From the NCBI GenBank assembly GCA_045593785.1, contig JAZNXH010000094.1, positions 1-45,647 of the forward strand: a DNA stretch of 45,647 bases, read 5' to 3'. The notes beneath the pieces are model-generated. The model did no database searches, was not told where the DNA came from, and worked only from the letters and a program-made list of their open reading frames with translations. A program made the position numbers and the translations under genes. This document shows, piece after piece, positions 9,553 to 17,699 of this stretch; the first letter of the stretch is position 1; every line of letters begins with the position of its first letter. This DNA is from SZUA-448 sp045593785. GTDB lineage: Bacteria; Bacillota; Clostridia; Lachnospirales; Lachnospiraceae.

Positions 9553-10006
9553 GATACTTTAACCTCGCCATCGTCTGCGCTTTTTCCATTAGTTCTATGT
9601 ATGTTTCATGCATGAACGGTCTGGGTGGCATACCCTTTGTCCAGCGTTTCCGTCCTTGTTTCTTGTCAAAATACCACCATCCGGCATCACCGTACTTTGC
9701 TTTGGCTTCTCCTTCAACAAATACACCAGTTCCGAACTCCACAAAGGCTGCGTGTTTACAATCTGTTTTGATTATACCCTTTCCAGATACAGGATCGTAG
9801 ATGCCCTCGATACTATCAAGTAACTCTCCACTTTCCAATGCACCCCACATCAATATTCGTGTGTGGCATATCTGGCAGCCCTCTTTTACGAGTTCTTCTA
9901 TTAGCGACCTTGTTGCATCTTCAATTTCTTTTCGGTAGGTTTGAATCTCCGAAATCGCACTTGAAATAGAATCAGCATCAAGCCTAATTTTAATTCTCCG
10001 TGCCAT
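9545..10006 (-). CDS. HK97 gp10-like head-tail neck protein
   Basis: A 153-residue neck protein. The signature of the family is present: KHAAFVEFGTG around residue 84 and MPPRPFM near residue 126, separated by a Lys/Trp-rich loop. The N-terminal half is helical. In HK97-type phages this protein sits at the head-tail junction. It overlaps both neighbours, consistent with a tightly coupled operon. Confidence 0.85.
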   Translation of the reverse strand: MARRIKIRLDADSISSAISEIQTYRKEIEDATRSLIEELVKEGCQICHTRILMWGALESGELLDSIEGIYDPVSGKGIIKTDCKHAAFVEFGTGVFVEGEAKAKYGDAGWWYFDKKQGRKRWTKGMPPRPFMHETYIELMEKAQTMARLKYHG

Positions 10007-10355
10007 TCTTCACATCCACCTTCCGAACTCCGATCGTTAAGAAGTTGTGATTTCTGACGATCCGCTTTACCACATAATCATGGGCAACGTCCTCTCCGTA
10101 CTTCACATCAAGCCACAAGATGCTATTCTCATTTATGTCGATGCTCGGCATATCCAGAACTACTACTTTATCATAGCTCTCGTCCGTGCCGAACATTTCC
10201 AGGATAGCATTTCCGGTCGGGGTAGAAACAGTACCGTACACGGTCTTTAAGTCAGTATAAGTGACTTTTCTCTTACCAGTTTTACGGCCCTGGGAATCCT
10301 CTTTGTATTCCGTAGAAACGTAATTCTTGTAATAGATTGGTCGCTTGTTACGCAT
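9990..10355 (-). CDS. Head closure (stopper) protein
   Basis: A 121-residue protein when begun at the ATG 10355. An alternative GTG start four codons earlier overlaps the GAGG that would serve this ATG, though it has its own GGGGTG upstream. Beta-rich with a Lys-rich strand near residue 25 and a segment DKVVVLDMPSID in the middle. Order connector, this gene, gp10-like protein is the standard neck order, so it probably plugs the filled head. Function by synteny only. Confidence 0.68.
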   Translation of the reverse strand: MRNKRPIYYKNYVSTEYKEDSQGRKTGKRKVTYTDLKTVYGTVSTPTGNAILEMFGTDESYDKVVVLDMPSIDINENSILWLDVKYGEDVAHDYVVKRIVRNHNFLTIGVRKVDVKNGTEN

Positions 10356-10695
10356 CAAACCTCGCACTACCTATCACCCCTGCTTTCGGTATGATCTCTC
10401 GCATCAACTCGTTCGGAATATCCGCTTGTCCGTAAATGCAAGTAACACCATTCTCCGTGTGTTGAATCTCTCCCTCTGCACCCTGCTTCACGAGCATGAA
10501 GTTGGCAATCCGGCATTGAAGAATGTCAAACTTACCAGGCACTTCCGCAGTATTGCCGAAAGGATCATATCTATTCAACACGATAGACTTCGCTACCAGG
10601 AGAAAAGGAGTTACTTCCGCATCCGACAACTCCGTGCCGTCTGCCTTTCGCCCAAACAGTTTTCTAACCATACCGATTTTTTCTGTAAGTGTCAT
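10348..10695 (-). CDS. Head-tail connector adaptor
   Basis: A 115-residue mostly helical protein downstream of the capsid gene. It carries the segment NRYDPFG followed later by CRIANFMLVKQGAEGEIQHTENG, a pattern familiar from gp6/gp15-type adaptors of Bacillota phages (connector family, from memory). It should dock on the portal ring. ATG start with a GGGGG eight bases upstream. Confidence 0.75.
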   Translation of the reverse strand: MTLTEKIGMVRKLFGRKADGTELSDAEVTPFLLVAKSIVLNRYDPFGNTAEVPGKFDILQCRIANFMLVKQGAEGEIQHTENGVTCIYGQADIPNELMREIIPKAGVIGSARFDA

Positions 10696-10727
10696 GGAAG
10701 TAACCCCCTCACTCTAGTAGTTTGATC

Positions 10728-12047
10728 TTATGCTTCTTCGACAGTACACTCGTCAGAGAATACAGTTCCGGTAGCTGTACCACTTGCAGTTACCTTACAA
10801 CGATAGTGCTTGCCTGCATCGGCAGCCTTTGCGGTAAGGGTTGCTGTATTGTAGCCAGTATATGCGGATGTAAGGTCTGTCCAAACTGTACCTGTCTTTG
10901 CTCTTACCTGCCACAGATATGCCAGAGTAGCATCGGTTCCAGGCTTAACATCGTACTGGACACCAGATACACTTACGGTGGCTGTATCGTCAGCAGCAAC
11001 TTCGTTCTTGTCCAGGGTAGCACCGATGATCGTAGCATCTGCTTCAACAGTAGCAACAACACCGCTGATAGAAATGGAATTATCCGGAGCAGCAAAGGTG
11101 TTTTTAAGACCTGTGAGCTTACCGTGATACCATTCTGCGCCATAGTCCAGACCGATGATTCCGTAGAGCTGGTAGGAAGCACCCCCACCGACCTTCGCCA
11201 ATTCCTCAAGGAAGAAATTTCCCTTTCCGGGAACTGTCATGTAGACCGGAGCGCAAATTGTCGGGTTGACGATAACCGCTGTACCTTCCGGCAGGAAGTT
11301 GTTAGCCATGATACCGATGTTACCGAACGGTGTTACCAGAGTGTCAATAGCGATACCATTGACAGTTCTGGAAGCCGGGATAACGGTCATGTGATTCTTT
11401 GCTGCATCTGCATTAAGCTGCATGATGTTTACGCTACGAGCCATGAGAACAAGGTTCTCTACCGGAGCTTCGCCAGAAAGGTCTGCCAGAAGAACGGCAA
11501 CCGCCCAATAGGTCAGACCCTCACCAGCAACATCCTCGGAAATGGATTTGATCGCATTGACGATACCTTCTGTCTTGTAAGCTACATCATCGTGAGTGCC
11601 CTTCTGCTTAACACCGTTAAGGAAAGTGTACTCAATGTCCTTTGCGACCTTCTTCATGCGAACACCGACCTGGAAATCCAGCTCGTTCTGCGGATTAGCC
11701 TGCTGACCTGCGATATTCAGACCGGAAAGCTGACCCATAGATGCTTCCTTCGCATAAGAGATAGCCAGAGCTTCCTGGAAAATCTGGCAGAAGTTGGTGT
11801 TCTGCTCTCTGGTTACGAAGGACGGTGTAGGAGCTACAAGAGAAGCACTTTCTGTGATCTCCGGCTGCTCTGTGCCACCACCGATCTCATATTCCAGAGA
11901 AGTATCGAACTCAAAACTCTTCGTTGTTCTTGACTTGCCACCGATAAGGGTACTGAACGGTGTTCCTGCGTTGCCTTTCGCAAACAGTAAACCATCATAG
12001 TTCAGTAGATTATGGGAAGTCATTACATTAGCTTCATTCTGTGCCAT
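10728..12047 (-). CDS. Major capsid protein with C-terminal Ig-like domain
   Basis: A 439-residue capsid protein. Residues 1 to about 325 look like the SU10/DUF5309-type HK97-fold capsid family (N-terminal GTPFSTLIGGKSRTT motif, later MKKVAKDIEYTFLNG). From about residue 330 an immunoglobulin-like domain follows (ISGVVATVEADATI, then AYLWQVR and GKHYRCKVTAS). The Ig domain is fused directly in frame rather than reached by frameshift, so every capsid subunit should carry a surface decoration. Such domains are thought to bind carbohydrates or mucus. It has its own strong ribosome binding site (GTGAGG). Confidence 0.88.
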   Translation of the reverse strand: MAQNEANVMTSHNLLNYDGLLFAKGNAGTPFSTLIGGKSRTTKSFEFDTSLEYEIGGGTEQPEITESASLVAPTPSFVTREQNTNFCQIFQEALAISYAKEASMGQLSGLNIAGQQANPQNELDFQVGVRMKKVAKDIEYTFLNGVKQKGTHDDVAYKTEGIVNAIKSISEDVAGEGLTYWAVAVLLADLSGEAPVENLVLMARSVNIMQLNADAAKNHMTVIPASRTVNGIAIDTLVTPFGNIGIMANNFLPEGTAVIVNPTICAPVYMTVPGKGNFFLEELAKVGGGASYQLYGIIGLDYGAEWYHGKLTGLKNTFAAPDNSISISGVVATVEADATIIGATLDKNEVAADDTATVSVSGVQYDVKPGTDATLAYLWQVRAKTGTVWTDLTSAYTGYNTATLTAKAADAGKHYRCKVTASGTATGTVFSDECTVEEA

Positions 12048-12062
12048 AGTCTTTACCTCACT

Positions 12063-12653
12063 TTAATTGTTTGTATTTTGTGTTTGTTGCAAACGCATCA
12101 ATGCCGCTGCGTTTGTATAGTCACCATTAGCGAGTGCGCTATTGATGCCCTCTGAATAGTCTTTGACTTTCCCGGTCTTACCACCATGCATAACAGGGTT
12201 GGTAGCCATCATTTCCGCTTTGGTATCTGCTACCAGTTTTTCTCTCATGGAAGCGATCGTGTTATTGTAGTTAGCGATTACAGTATCGAAATCGCCAGTA
12301 TACGATGCTTCTGCGGTCTTTAATGCCGTATCTGCGTCCATTCCGGAAGCGACATACTTTGCCGTTAAGTCGGAGATAGCAATCTGCTTACGGAGAGTTT
12401 CGTTCTCCTTCTCCATCTTCTGATACTTTTCAGCTTCTTCCGTGGCACGTTTTTCTTCATCTGTCATGTGGGCTTTCAACTGACGCTTATACTCGGCTGC
12501 TTCGGAAGTAGCCTTGTCCTTCGCCTTTACAAGACGGTCGATCTCGTCCGACCGATCCTGGGGAAGTGACACACCCTCTAGTGCGCTTACGATCTCGTCA
12601 TTCGTCATGCCCTCGTGATATGCTTCACCAAGCAAGTCTTTGATGTTTGCCAT
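12063..12653 (-). CDS. Capsid scaffolding protein (GP20-like)
   Basis: A 196-residue, highly charged helical protein directly upstream of the capsid gene, between it and the portal. Residues 40-90 form a coiled coil rich in Lys and Glu (VKAKDKATSEAAEYKRQLKA); the C-terminus is short and polar. This matches phage minor structural GP20 scaffolds, which guide procapsid assembly and leave before packaging. No separate protease gene is visible. Confidence 0.88.
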   Translation of the reverse strand: MANIKDLLGEAYHEGMTNDEIVSALEGVSLPQDRSDEIDRLVKAKDKATSEAAEYKRQLKAHMTDEEKRATEEAEKYQKMEKENETLRKQIAISDLTAKYVASGMDADTALKTAEASYTGDFDTVIANYNNTIASMREKLVADTKAEMMATNPVMHGGKTGKVKDYSEGINSALANGDYTNAAALMRLQQTQNTNN

Positions 12654-12695
12654 TCTGACAACCTACCTTTCTGCGATTATAGACTTCTCTGTCTG

Positions 12696-14213
12696 TTAAA
12701 AATTTCCTTTCGAAGCTTCTTTCGAAATCGGATTCGACATTGGCTTCTGGTCTTGTGCGTTTTTAGAACTTCCCTGTTCGCTATTTCCTTCGGCCTTATC
12801 AGCCGTTGTAGCTTTCATCTGCTGCTCTGCAAGCAACTTCTGCTGTTCCTCGTAATAATCCATGCTGACCTTGTATGCGGATTCCGGATCAATAAACAGA
12901 CCGGATGCTTCGAAAGCCAGTTTCGGATGAATCTTCGGATTCTGCAACATGGCGATAAGTACCTGGGATTTGCTCTGGATATTATCGTAGTTGTGCATCG
13001 AGAACTCTGCTTCAATATCGGATTCCTTCAAATGGCAGAACCCGGTATTAGAGCAAATTTTTAATATAATACTCATAGCCTTTCTATCGGCTTCCTTGTA
13101 TGCACCCTCGGTGTCTTTCGCCCTACAAAGAGCGTCATTCCAGCCGTCCCGGAGTTCGGTCGCACGTCCGGTGTCCGACACACTTGATCCACCGTTACGG
13201 TTCGGCAGACCACAAATCGTTATAATTTGCATTTCAATATCGGATGCCAGAGTTTGCGTCTGCTGCTGATTCAGTTCGGTAGCAATAAACTCCACATCTG
13301 CCGGAAGGTCTTTCGTGCTACTGATCTTGATTGCTCCATAATCACGAAGAAGTTTCATTCCGTCCTCGTCTACATCACAGTTCACGAACTTCAAGAACGA
13401 TTGAATATAGTTGTCCAGACCGTCCATGCGCCCGCTATATACGTCATTCAGAGCATTGAGCAGGGGCAGAACCATTTCGAAAGAACCCTGCCGTTCCTCG
13501 TTTGCCGGGTACTCAATGATTGGAATCTCGCCCAATTTGTTATCTTTTACATCTGCAATATCACCGTCCTCAACACGGAAATACTGTGTCTTTGTCCAGA
13601 CTTCGTATACTTCTGCGTGGTAGATATTGGTGTTTACCATCGGGATCGGAGTGGTGTTCCCCACCTTTTCATAGTAAGATACGGCAAACACAGGGTTACG
13701 AGCGATTCCGGAGTTCTTTACTACAAAACTGTCACGAGGATCAAGCGTGTACAGCTTAAAAGGCACATCCCCAACTTTCTCGGTCGAAATATAGCGGTTA
13801 GCAATACCACAGATAAGACCCCATTGAATCAGTTTCTTATCGTGCGGAAACTTATTCAGCACATAAAAAGCATCATTCAGCTTGTTCACGTCCTTCATTA
13901 CCGCTTCATCATCGACCCTGGTTACATAAGAGATAGGTTCTCCGATTACAAAGTTCTCTTTGAAATTTACGATCTGGCTTGCCTTGTTGACCGTCACCTT
14001 ATGATTGATTTCCGGACGTACCAGTTTCACTTTGTCCAGAATGTCTTGCCGTCCACGGTAGTAATCCCACAAATACTGAATATCAGAACGGTTCTGACGG
14101 TGCATGAACAAAGCCTTATTCAGTTCGTCAAGAAGATTTTCCTGGGTCACGGTTTCCGCATCCGTCAAAATCTCTCTTCTTCCCAAAAGTACATATTCGT
14201 TGCTCTCTGCCAT
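12696..14213 (-). CDS. Portal protein (SPP1 gp6-like)
   Basis: A 505-residue portal that forms the dodecameric DNA gate. Typical segments are YYRGRQDIL near the N-terminus, KINHKVTVN-like NHKVTVNKASQIVNFKENFVIGEP, and EIPIIEYPANEERQGSFE in the clip region. The C-terminus is a Gln/Lys/Ser-rich tail. Start chosen at ATG 14213: a GAGG lies ten bases upstream, whereas the upstream GTG in the same frame overlaps that GAGG. It is the first gene behind the late promoters. Confidence 0.92.
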   Translation of the reverse strand: MAESNEYVLLGRREILTDAETVTQENLLDELNKALFMHRQNRSDIQYLWDYYRGRQDILDKVKLVRPEINHKVTVNKASQIVNFKENFVIGEPISYVTRVDDEAVMKDVNKLNDAFYVLNKFPHDKKLIQWGLICGIANRYISTEKVGDVPFKLYTLDPRDSFVVKNSGIARNPVFAVSYYEKVGNTTPIPMVNTNIYHAEVYEVWTKTQYFRVEDGDIADVKDNKLGEIPIIEYPANEERQGSFEMVLPLLNALNDVYSGRMDGLDNYIQSFLKFVNCDVDEDGMKLLRDYGAIKISSTKDLPADVEFIATELNQQQTQTLASDIEMQIITICGLPNRNGGSSVSDTGRATELRDGWNDALCRAKDTEGAYKEADRKAMSIILKICSNTGFCHLKESDIEAEFSMHNYDNIQSKSQVLIAMLQNPKIHPKLAFEASGLFIDPESAYKVSMDYYEEQQKLLAEQQMKATTADKAEGNSEQGSSKNAQDQKPMSNPISKEASKGNF

Positions 14214-14290
14214 CGTCAAGTAACCTCGCACAAAATAAAATCGCCCCTACCCCAACGCAGAAGCGATCATCATTCATTACCTACACTCAC

Positions 14291-14319
14291 AATATATGGC
14301 ATTATGTTTACCTTGTCAA
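14291..14319 (-). promoter_or_regulatory. Late promoter for the head-tail operon
   Basis: Minus-strand TTGACA (14319-14314), 17-base spacer, TATATT (14296-14291), about 80 bases before the portal start. The palindrome seen inside the early promoters is absent, so this promoter is probably controlled differently or is constitutive. Confidence 0.75.
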
Positions 14320-14330
14320 GTAATAAATAA

Positions 14331-14357
14331 TGCCCCACAACATTACTGCGTGGGGCA
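14331..14357 (-). terminator. Hairpin between the two late promoters
   Basis: TGCCCCAC and GTGGGGCA pair over eight bases around an 11-base loop. On the minus strand the hairpin is followed by TTATTTATTA, a weak U tract. It could terminate transcripts from the upstream promoter and so act as an attenuator or define a short RNA of about 75 bases. Confidence 0.6.
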
Positions 14358-14404
14358 CAAACTAGAATCAATCACATAAAGGACAATAGCCTTATGACAT
14401 CATC

Positions 14405-14433
14405 ATAATAACATTTGTTTCTATTAGTGTCAA
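14405..14433 (-). promoter_or_regulatory. Promoter just downstream of the large terminase gene
   Basis: Minus-strand TTGACA (14433-14428), 17-base spacer, TATTAT (14410-14405). It fires toward the hairpin at 14357-14331 and then the second promoter. No reading frame of note lies between; its transcript would either end at the hairpin or read into the portal gene. Confidence 0.68.
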
Positions 14434-14441
14434 CATTATAT

Positions 14442-16154
14442 TCAAAAAGGCCGTTTTACGATCTCAACCTTCGTTCGGACAAGGCTTTCAATGAACTCTA
14501 CAAGCATAGCCAGAGCGTCCGGTACATCATCGTGCTTGTTCTTGCCGGACAAGACATACGTCACCAGCATATTCATAAAGATGCCATACTCCGTGGATCG
14601 GTCAAAGTTCGCCTTGAACAAGAACCTCTTCTTTACCGCCGGGCTATTCACCTGGATTCTCGTTTCTTTGTTCGATGTGGTGTACCGTCTGGTGATATGT
14701 GTAGTGCCACCACGTTTCTGTACTTCCGCATTGACCTTATCCGCTACCTTGCCACCTGCTGCGTTCGATTCGAATCGGCACATCTGTACTGCATGGTTCA
14801 AAAGCCTTTCTACAAACTCCGCTTCTACGTTCTCCGGCTTGCCATTATTGCAAACCACATCTTCAATATATACGTCCTCACCATAGATATAAGCTATCGG
14901 CATTACACCGTAGTCCGCTCCTTTATCCTTTGTATCTGCGATCGTCAGTACATAGTCCGGCTCTATCCGCTTCCCTTCCGAATCTACTGGCAGGGTATAA
15001 TAATACCGTAGTTCGTCCTTCGGGAAAAGTAATCCCTCACGCTCGATCGGCATATTCATAAACAATGCTTGCCATGACACAGGATCAAGATTGGCCCTCA
15101 TGTCGATGAAATACCGTGTAGAAAAGCCGACACCATACTCATAGTCAAAGTTACTCTCTTCATTTTCATCGAGCGCAGGACAGCGAATAAACTTGCTTCT
15201 GGGGTTGTCCCCATAAAGTGATTCCAACCGCCCGATAACGTCACGCACCGACCATCTGGTTGCGATATGAATCTCTTTTGCGCCCATAAAGACTTCTTTT
15301 TCTACTGGCATACCGTTTTCACCCATTACCAGTTTCTTTACGAACACACCGTCCTTCTTACGAGATTTCAAGTCATTCGAGTACTTCTGCCAGAGGTTAT
15401 CAAGTCTCTCCGGGTTCATGGCTTCCTCAATGCCGGACACAAGGTCATCCGCATATAGTAGCCCCTCACATCGGGTAGCACCAGTCAACGATGCATTGAT
15501 GGCTCGGCACGTCAGCGTGGAAAATCTATGAGGTTTTACCAGGTCGATCGTCTGGTTCATGCCGTTCTTGTCTGCCAGTTCGTGCGGAAATATCTCATGG
15601 TAGGTATATTCCGGATCAGTTATCAATGAAAGTACGGCCCGATAAAAGCTATCCGTCAGCGTACCGGAATGGGCAGATGCCAGGTTGGGCTTATCCGGTT
15701 CCCGGCCCATCTGGAAAGCAAGCAGAAACGTCCCTAACGTACTCTTCCCGGTTCCTGGCGGGCATGATAAGGAAAGTAAGTCCAGTTTGCCGTCCAACAG
15801 TTCCTGGATAGGATCAACCCACATAGACTTGATGATCTTCCTTCTGGGCATATAGAACCGCTTCTCCGGCTCTCTTTCCCACTCCATGAACCGCATGAAC
15901 GCATCAAATGACACCGTGGCATCAAACTTCAAGGATTCCCGAAGAAGTTTATATAGCTTCTCGTCAAATTTCGCTTTCATTATGGTGATTATCTGCGATC
16001 GCAATATCTCACTCTGCTCATGCGCCCATTCATCATTGAGTTCACGAAGCACAGCCAGTTCGTCTTTGCCCGCTTCCGGATCGCGAAGAGTTTCAAACCG
16101 CTTGTGAATCGCCTTGACCAGTTTCTTTCGATACTCCTTTTCCTCGCTCGTCAT
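14442..16154 (-). CDS. terL: Terminase large subunit
   Basis: A 570-residue packaging motor and nuclease. The ATPase half has a Walker A (CPPGTGKST, residues 131-139) and a Walker B-like GLLYADDLV (231-239). The nuclease half carries TIADTKDKGADYG with Asp407, Glu462 in RFESNAAGGK, and an acidic cluster HDDVPDALA (541-549), the RNase H-like triad. The N-terminal 100 residues are helical. Start overlaps the preceding gene by ATGA. The presumed small subunit is not adjacent but about 6 kb away. Confidence 0.95.
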   Translation of the reverse strand: MTSEEKEYRKKLVKAIHKRFETLRDPEAGKDELAVLRELNDEWAHEQSEILRSQIITIMKAKFDEKLYKLLRESLKFDATVSFDAFMRFMEWEREPEKRFYMPRRKIIKSMWVDPIQELLDGKLDLLSLSCPPGTGKSTLGTFLLAFQMGREPDKPNLASAHSGTLTDSFYRAVLSLITDPEYTYHEIFPHELADKNGMNQTIDLVKPHRFSTLTCRAINASLTGATRCEGLLYADDLVSGIEEAMNPERLDNLWQKYSNDLKSRKKDGVFVKKLVMGENGMPVEKEVFMGAKEIHIATRWSVRDVIGRLESLYGDNPRSKFIRCPALDENEESNFDYEYGVGFSTRYFIDMRANLDPVSWQALFMNMPIEREGLLFPKDELRYYYTLPVDSEGKRIEPDYVLTIADTKDKGADYGVMPIAYIYGEDVYIEDVVCNNGKPENVEAEFVERLLNHAVQMCRFESNAAGGKVADKVNAEVQKRGGTTHITRRYTTSNKETRIQVNSPAVKKRFLFKANFDRSTEYGIFMNMLVTYVLSGKNKHDDVPDALAMLVEFIESLVRTKVEIVKRPF

Positions 16155-16390
16155 TCACTCACCACCATTCCACCACTCTTATTGTCTATCTCCTTTTGCA
16201 GACGTTCGATTATCATTAAGTATATTTCCAGCTTCTTCTCGTCCAGGAGCTTGTTGTTCCTAGCAAACAACTCAACACTATCTATGATGTTCTGCGCCAC
16301 TTCGATCGCCGTGCATCGGCACATCATATCAACTAATGCATCCAGAAAGGTTTCACCACCGTTGCCATCTTCTCTTCTCATATCATCCAC
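16151..16390 (-). CDS. Unknown small protein upstream of terminase
   Basis: A 79-residue acidic helical protein not recognised. It has a Cys-containing amphipathic segment (DALVDMMCRCTAIEVAQNI) and a helical C-terminal half. It overlaps the terminase start by four bases and the preceding zinc-ribbon gene by 13 bases. GAAGGGG precedes the start. It could be a packaging accessory by position only. Confidence 0.6.
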   Translation of the reverse strand: MDDMRREDGNGGETFLDALVDMMCRCTAIEVAQNIIDSVELFARNNKLLDEKKLEIYLMIIERLQKEIDNKSGGMVVSE

Positions 16391-16710
16391 CTGTAGCCCC
16401 TTCCATTATTCACCATGTGTGTTGCACGGTTATCAGACCCACAATGGCTGCAAAAATCTGTCTTGTATTGCTTATTCGTGAACCCGCAAGTGCTGCACTT
16501 AAACATTATCTTCCGCTTGTCAGACCCATACATTATCGTTTCCCACTTCCCGGTCACTCGACCCTGGCTTACATTAAGATCAACCGTTGGAGCTGAATCT
16601 ATTACCTCAAATACCGCCCCAAGAACTTCCAACCCCAGGTTCTTCTTTAACAGTACCCTTTTTAACTCGTCTGCGTCTATCGGTCTTTGTTCCAGCTTTT
16701 TCGTTGCCAT
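16378..16710 (-). CDS. Zinc-ribbon protein with PIDADELK motif
   Basis: A 110-residue protein with RPIDADELKRVLLKK near its N-terminus and a C-terminal zinc ribbon, CSTCGFTN then CSHCGSDNR. The IDADELK plus VIDSAPTVD layout recurs in many small phage proteins of gut Bacillota. Start taken at ATG 16710 because AAAGGATGG lies about ten bases upstream; further in-frame ATGs up to 16734 are too close to the same site. Its 5 prime end overlaps the upstream gene by about 100 bases. Function unknown; a nucleic-acid or protein-binding role is possible. Confidence 0.65.
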   Translation of the reverse strand: MATKKLEQRPIDADELKRVLLKKNLGLEVLGAVFEVIDSAPTVDLNVSQGRVTGKWETIMYGSDKRKIMFKCSTCGFTNKQYKTDFCSHCGSDNRATHMVNNGRGYRWMI

Positions 16711-16909
16711 TCGATTCACCATCCTTTCCATCAACTATCTCATATTCACTCGGCCTTGTATGATTCAGCCTGCAAGCCCACACTCCATTCCTCTGATCCG
16801 TGTACTTGAACACGCAGTACGCACACCCTGTTTCCTTACAGTAGTTCCGCAGTACCGTGGCAGCACGTTTCGCCACATCGTCCGGGATATGTATATCCAA
16901 TGCTTTCAA
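16607..16909 (-). CDS. Cys-rich small protein with TTG start
   Basis: A 100-residue protein whose only plausible start is TTG (16909-16907), overlapping the preceding stop as TTGA, with GCGGGTG seven bases upstream. The first 55 residues look structured (DVAKRAATVLRNYCKETGCAYCVFKY, with a third and fourth Cys near residues 32 and 46). The last 40 residues are Lys/Gly/Glu-rich and run over the start of the next gene, so this tail may be unstructured. Unknown function. Confidence 0.55.
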   Translation of the reverse strand: MKALDIHIPDDVAKRAATVLRNYCKETGCAYCVFKYTDQRNGVWACRLNHTRPSEYEIVDGKDGESNGNEKAGTKTDRRRRVKKGTVKEEPGVGSSWGGI

Positions 16910-17112
16910 TCAAAATCACCCGCTTCCGGAACTTTCGCTTCTACCTTCGGTACGGCTTCCAGCAAACACGTTTCACATAACTGTTCCCCTTCATACTCCC
17001 ACAAGCCGTCCACTTCGCTTCCACACTCGTCACACACCATATACACGGAGTAATCCTGCCCACAATGCACACAATGCTCACACCCTACACAATCGTTTCT
17101 TATCTCAACCAT
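16906..17112 (-). CDS. Small double-CxxC zinc protein
   Basis: A 68-residue protein packed with Cys pairs: CVGCEHCVHC near the start, CDECGSE in the middle and CETC near residue 45, enough for two zinc sites. Start set at ATG 17112, which has GGGGAG nine bases upstream; an earlier in-frame ATG lies on that site. The acidic C-terminus (PKVEAKVPEAGDFD) may be flexible. Function unknown. Confidence 0.62.
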   Translation of the reverse strand: MVEIRNDCVGCEHCVHCGQDYSVYMVCDECGSEVDGLWEYEGEQLCETCLLEAVPKVEAKVPEAGDFD

Positions 17113-17116
17113 AGTA

Positions 17117-17236
17117 TCATTCTCCCCATTTCGTTTCAAAAATTATGCATCCTATATATCCGATCACCGAAAGCAGAAGTACCAACCCAGATACAAACCG
17201 CCCGCCGGAACTAACTAGCCACCAATGAAATTCCAT
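17117..17236 (-). CDS. 39-residue single-pass membrane peptide
   Basis: A short gene starting MEFHWWLVSSGGRFVSG, then a hydrophobic run LVLLLSVIGYIGCIIF and a charged end ETKWGE. The start codon overlaps the upstream stop as TGATG, and a GGGGATGG lies upstream. Its stop falls a few bases before the next start. The coupling and the clean membrane segment argue that it is real despite its size. Role unknown. Confidence 0.6.
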   Translation of the reverse strand: MEFHWWLVSSGGRFVSGLVLLLSVIGYIGCIIFETKWGE

Positions 17237-17520
17237 CACCATCCACCATCCCCTTTCTCATACATATTCATCTGCCCGCACATAGGACAGAACCTGGGGT
17301 GTCTGTTCCCACCCGAATACTGACAGTTCGAACATACCAACTTCACCTTCCCGGTACACCGTCCACGAACTTCAAGCCACCTGCCTGTTCCACACACACT
17401 TCCCATCCCTCGGATCACCGAATATACTTTCCGGAGTTCTTCTACGTCTAATCCAGATTTCAGAAGCCGTCTTTTCAGCTCCATCACGTCTACCGCTTTA
17501 TTTCTCTCCACCCGGATCAC
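17236..17520 (-). CDS. Zinc-ribbon protein with VMELKRRLL motif
   Basis: A 94-residue protein with a GTG start near AAAGGGG. Its N-terminus (AVDVMELKRRLLKSGLDVEEL) resembles the IDADELKRVLLKK element of the neighbour at 16.4-16.7 kb, and its C-terminal half carries CSNCQYSG and CPMCGQ, a zinc ribbon. The two genes look like diverged paralogues. A GTG at 17511 or an ATG at 17484 are alternative starts. Confidence 0.6.
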   Translation of the reverse strand: MIRVERNKAVDVMELKRRLLKSGLDVEELRKVYSVIRGMGSVCGTGRWLEVRGRCTGKVKLVCSNCQYSGGNRHPRFCPMCGQMNMYEKGDGGW

Positions 17521-17680
17521 CGTCCCCTTTCATTCGATCGCTTCCAATATGACTTGACATAGACAACGTATAATTTGATGAGTGTTCCATTACTTCCACA
17601 TAACAGAAATCACCAAACACATAGCAAACTGGTGTTCTAAATGGACATTCTGTACACTTCATTCCATCAATACCGCCCAT
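17498..17680 (-). CDS. Small Cys-rich protein
   Basis: A 60-residue protein from ATG 17680, which has AAAGGAG eight bases upstream. It has CTECPFRTPVCYVFGDFCYVE, four Cys in 20 residues, then a Ser/Gly-rich polar tail. It overlaps the next gene by 23 bases. Unknown function. Confidence 0.55.
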   Translation of the reverse strand: MGGIDGMKCTECPFRTPVCYVFGDFCYVEVMEHSSNYTLSMSSHIGSDRMKGDGDPGGEK

Positions 17681-17699
17681 CACCTTCACTCCTTTCCCA

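Noticed and set aside
10722..11933. 403-codon plus-strand frame opposite the capsid gene
   Set aside because: Antisense shadow of the capsid gene: Cys/Ser-rich nonsense composition, no ribosome binding site, no family resemblance.
13227..14330. 367-codon plus-strand frame opposite the portal gene
   Set aside because: Shadow of a clear portal gene; also crosses the late promoter region.
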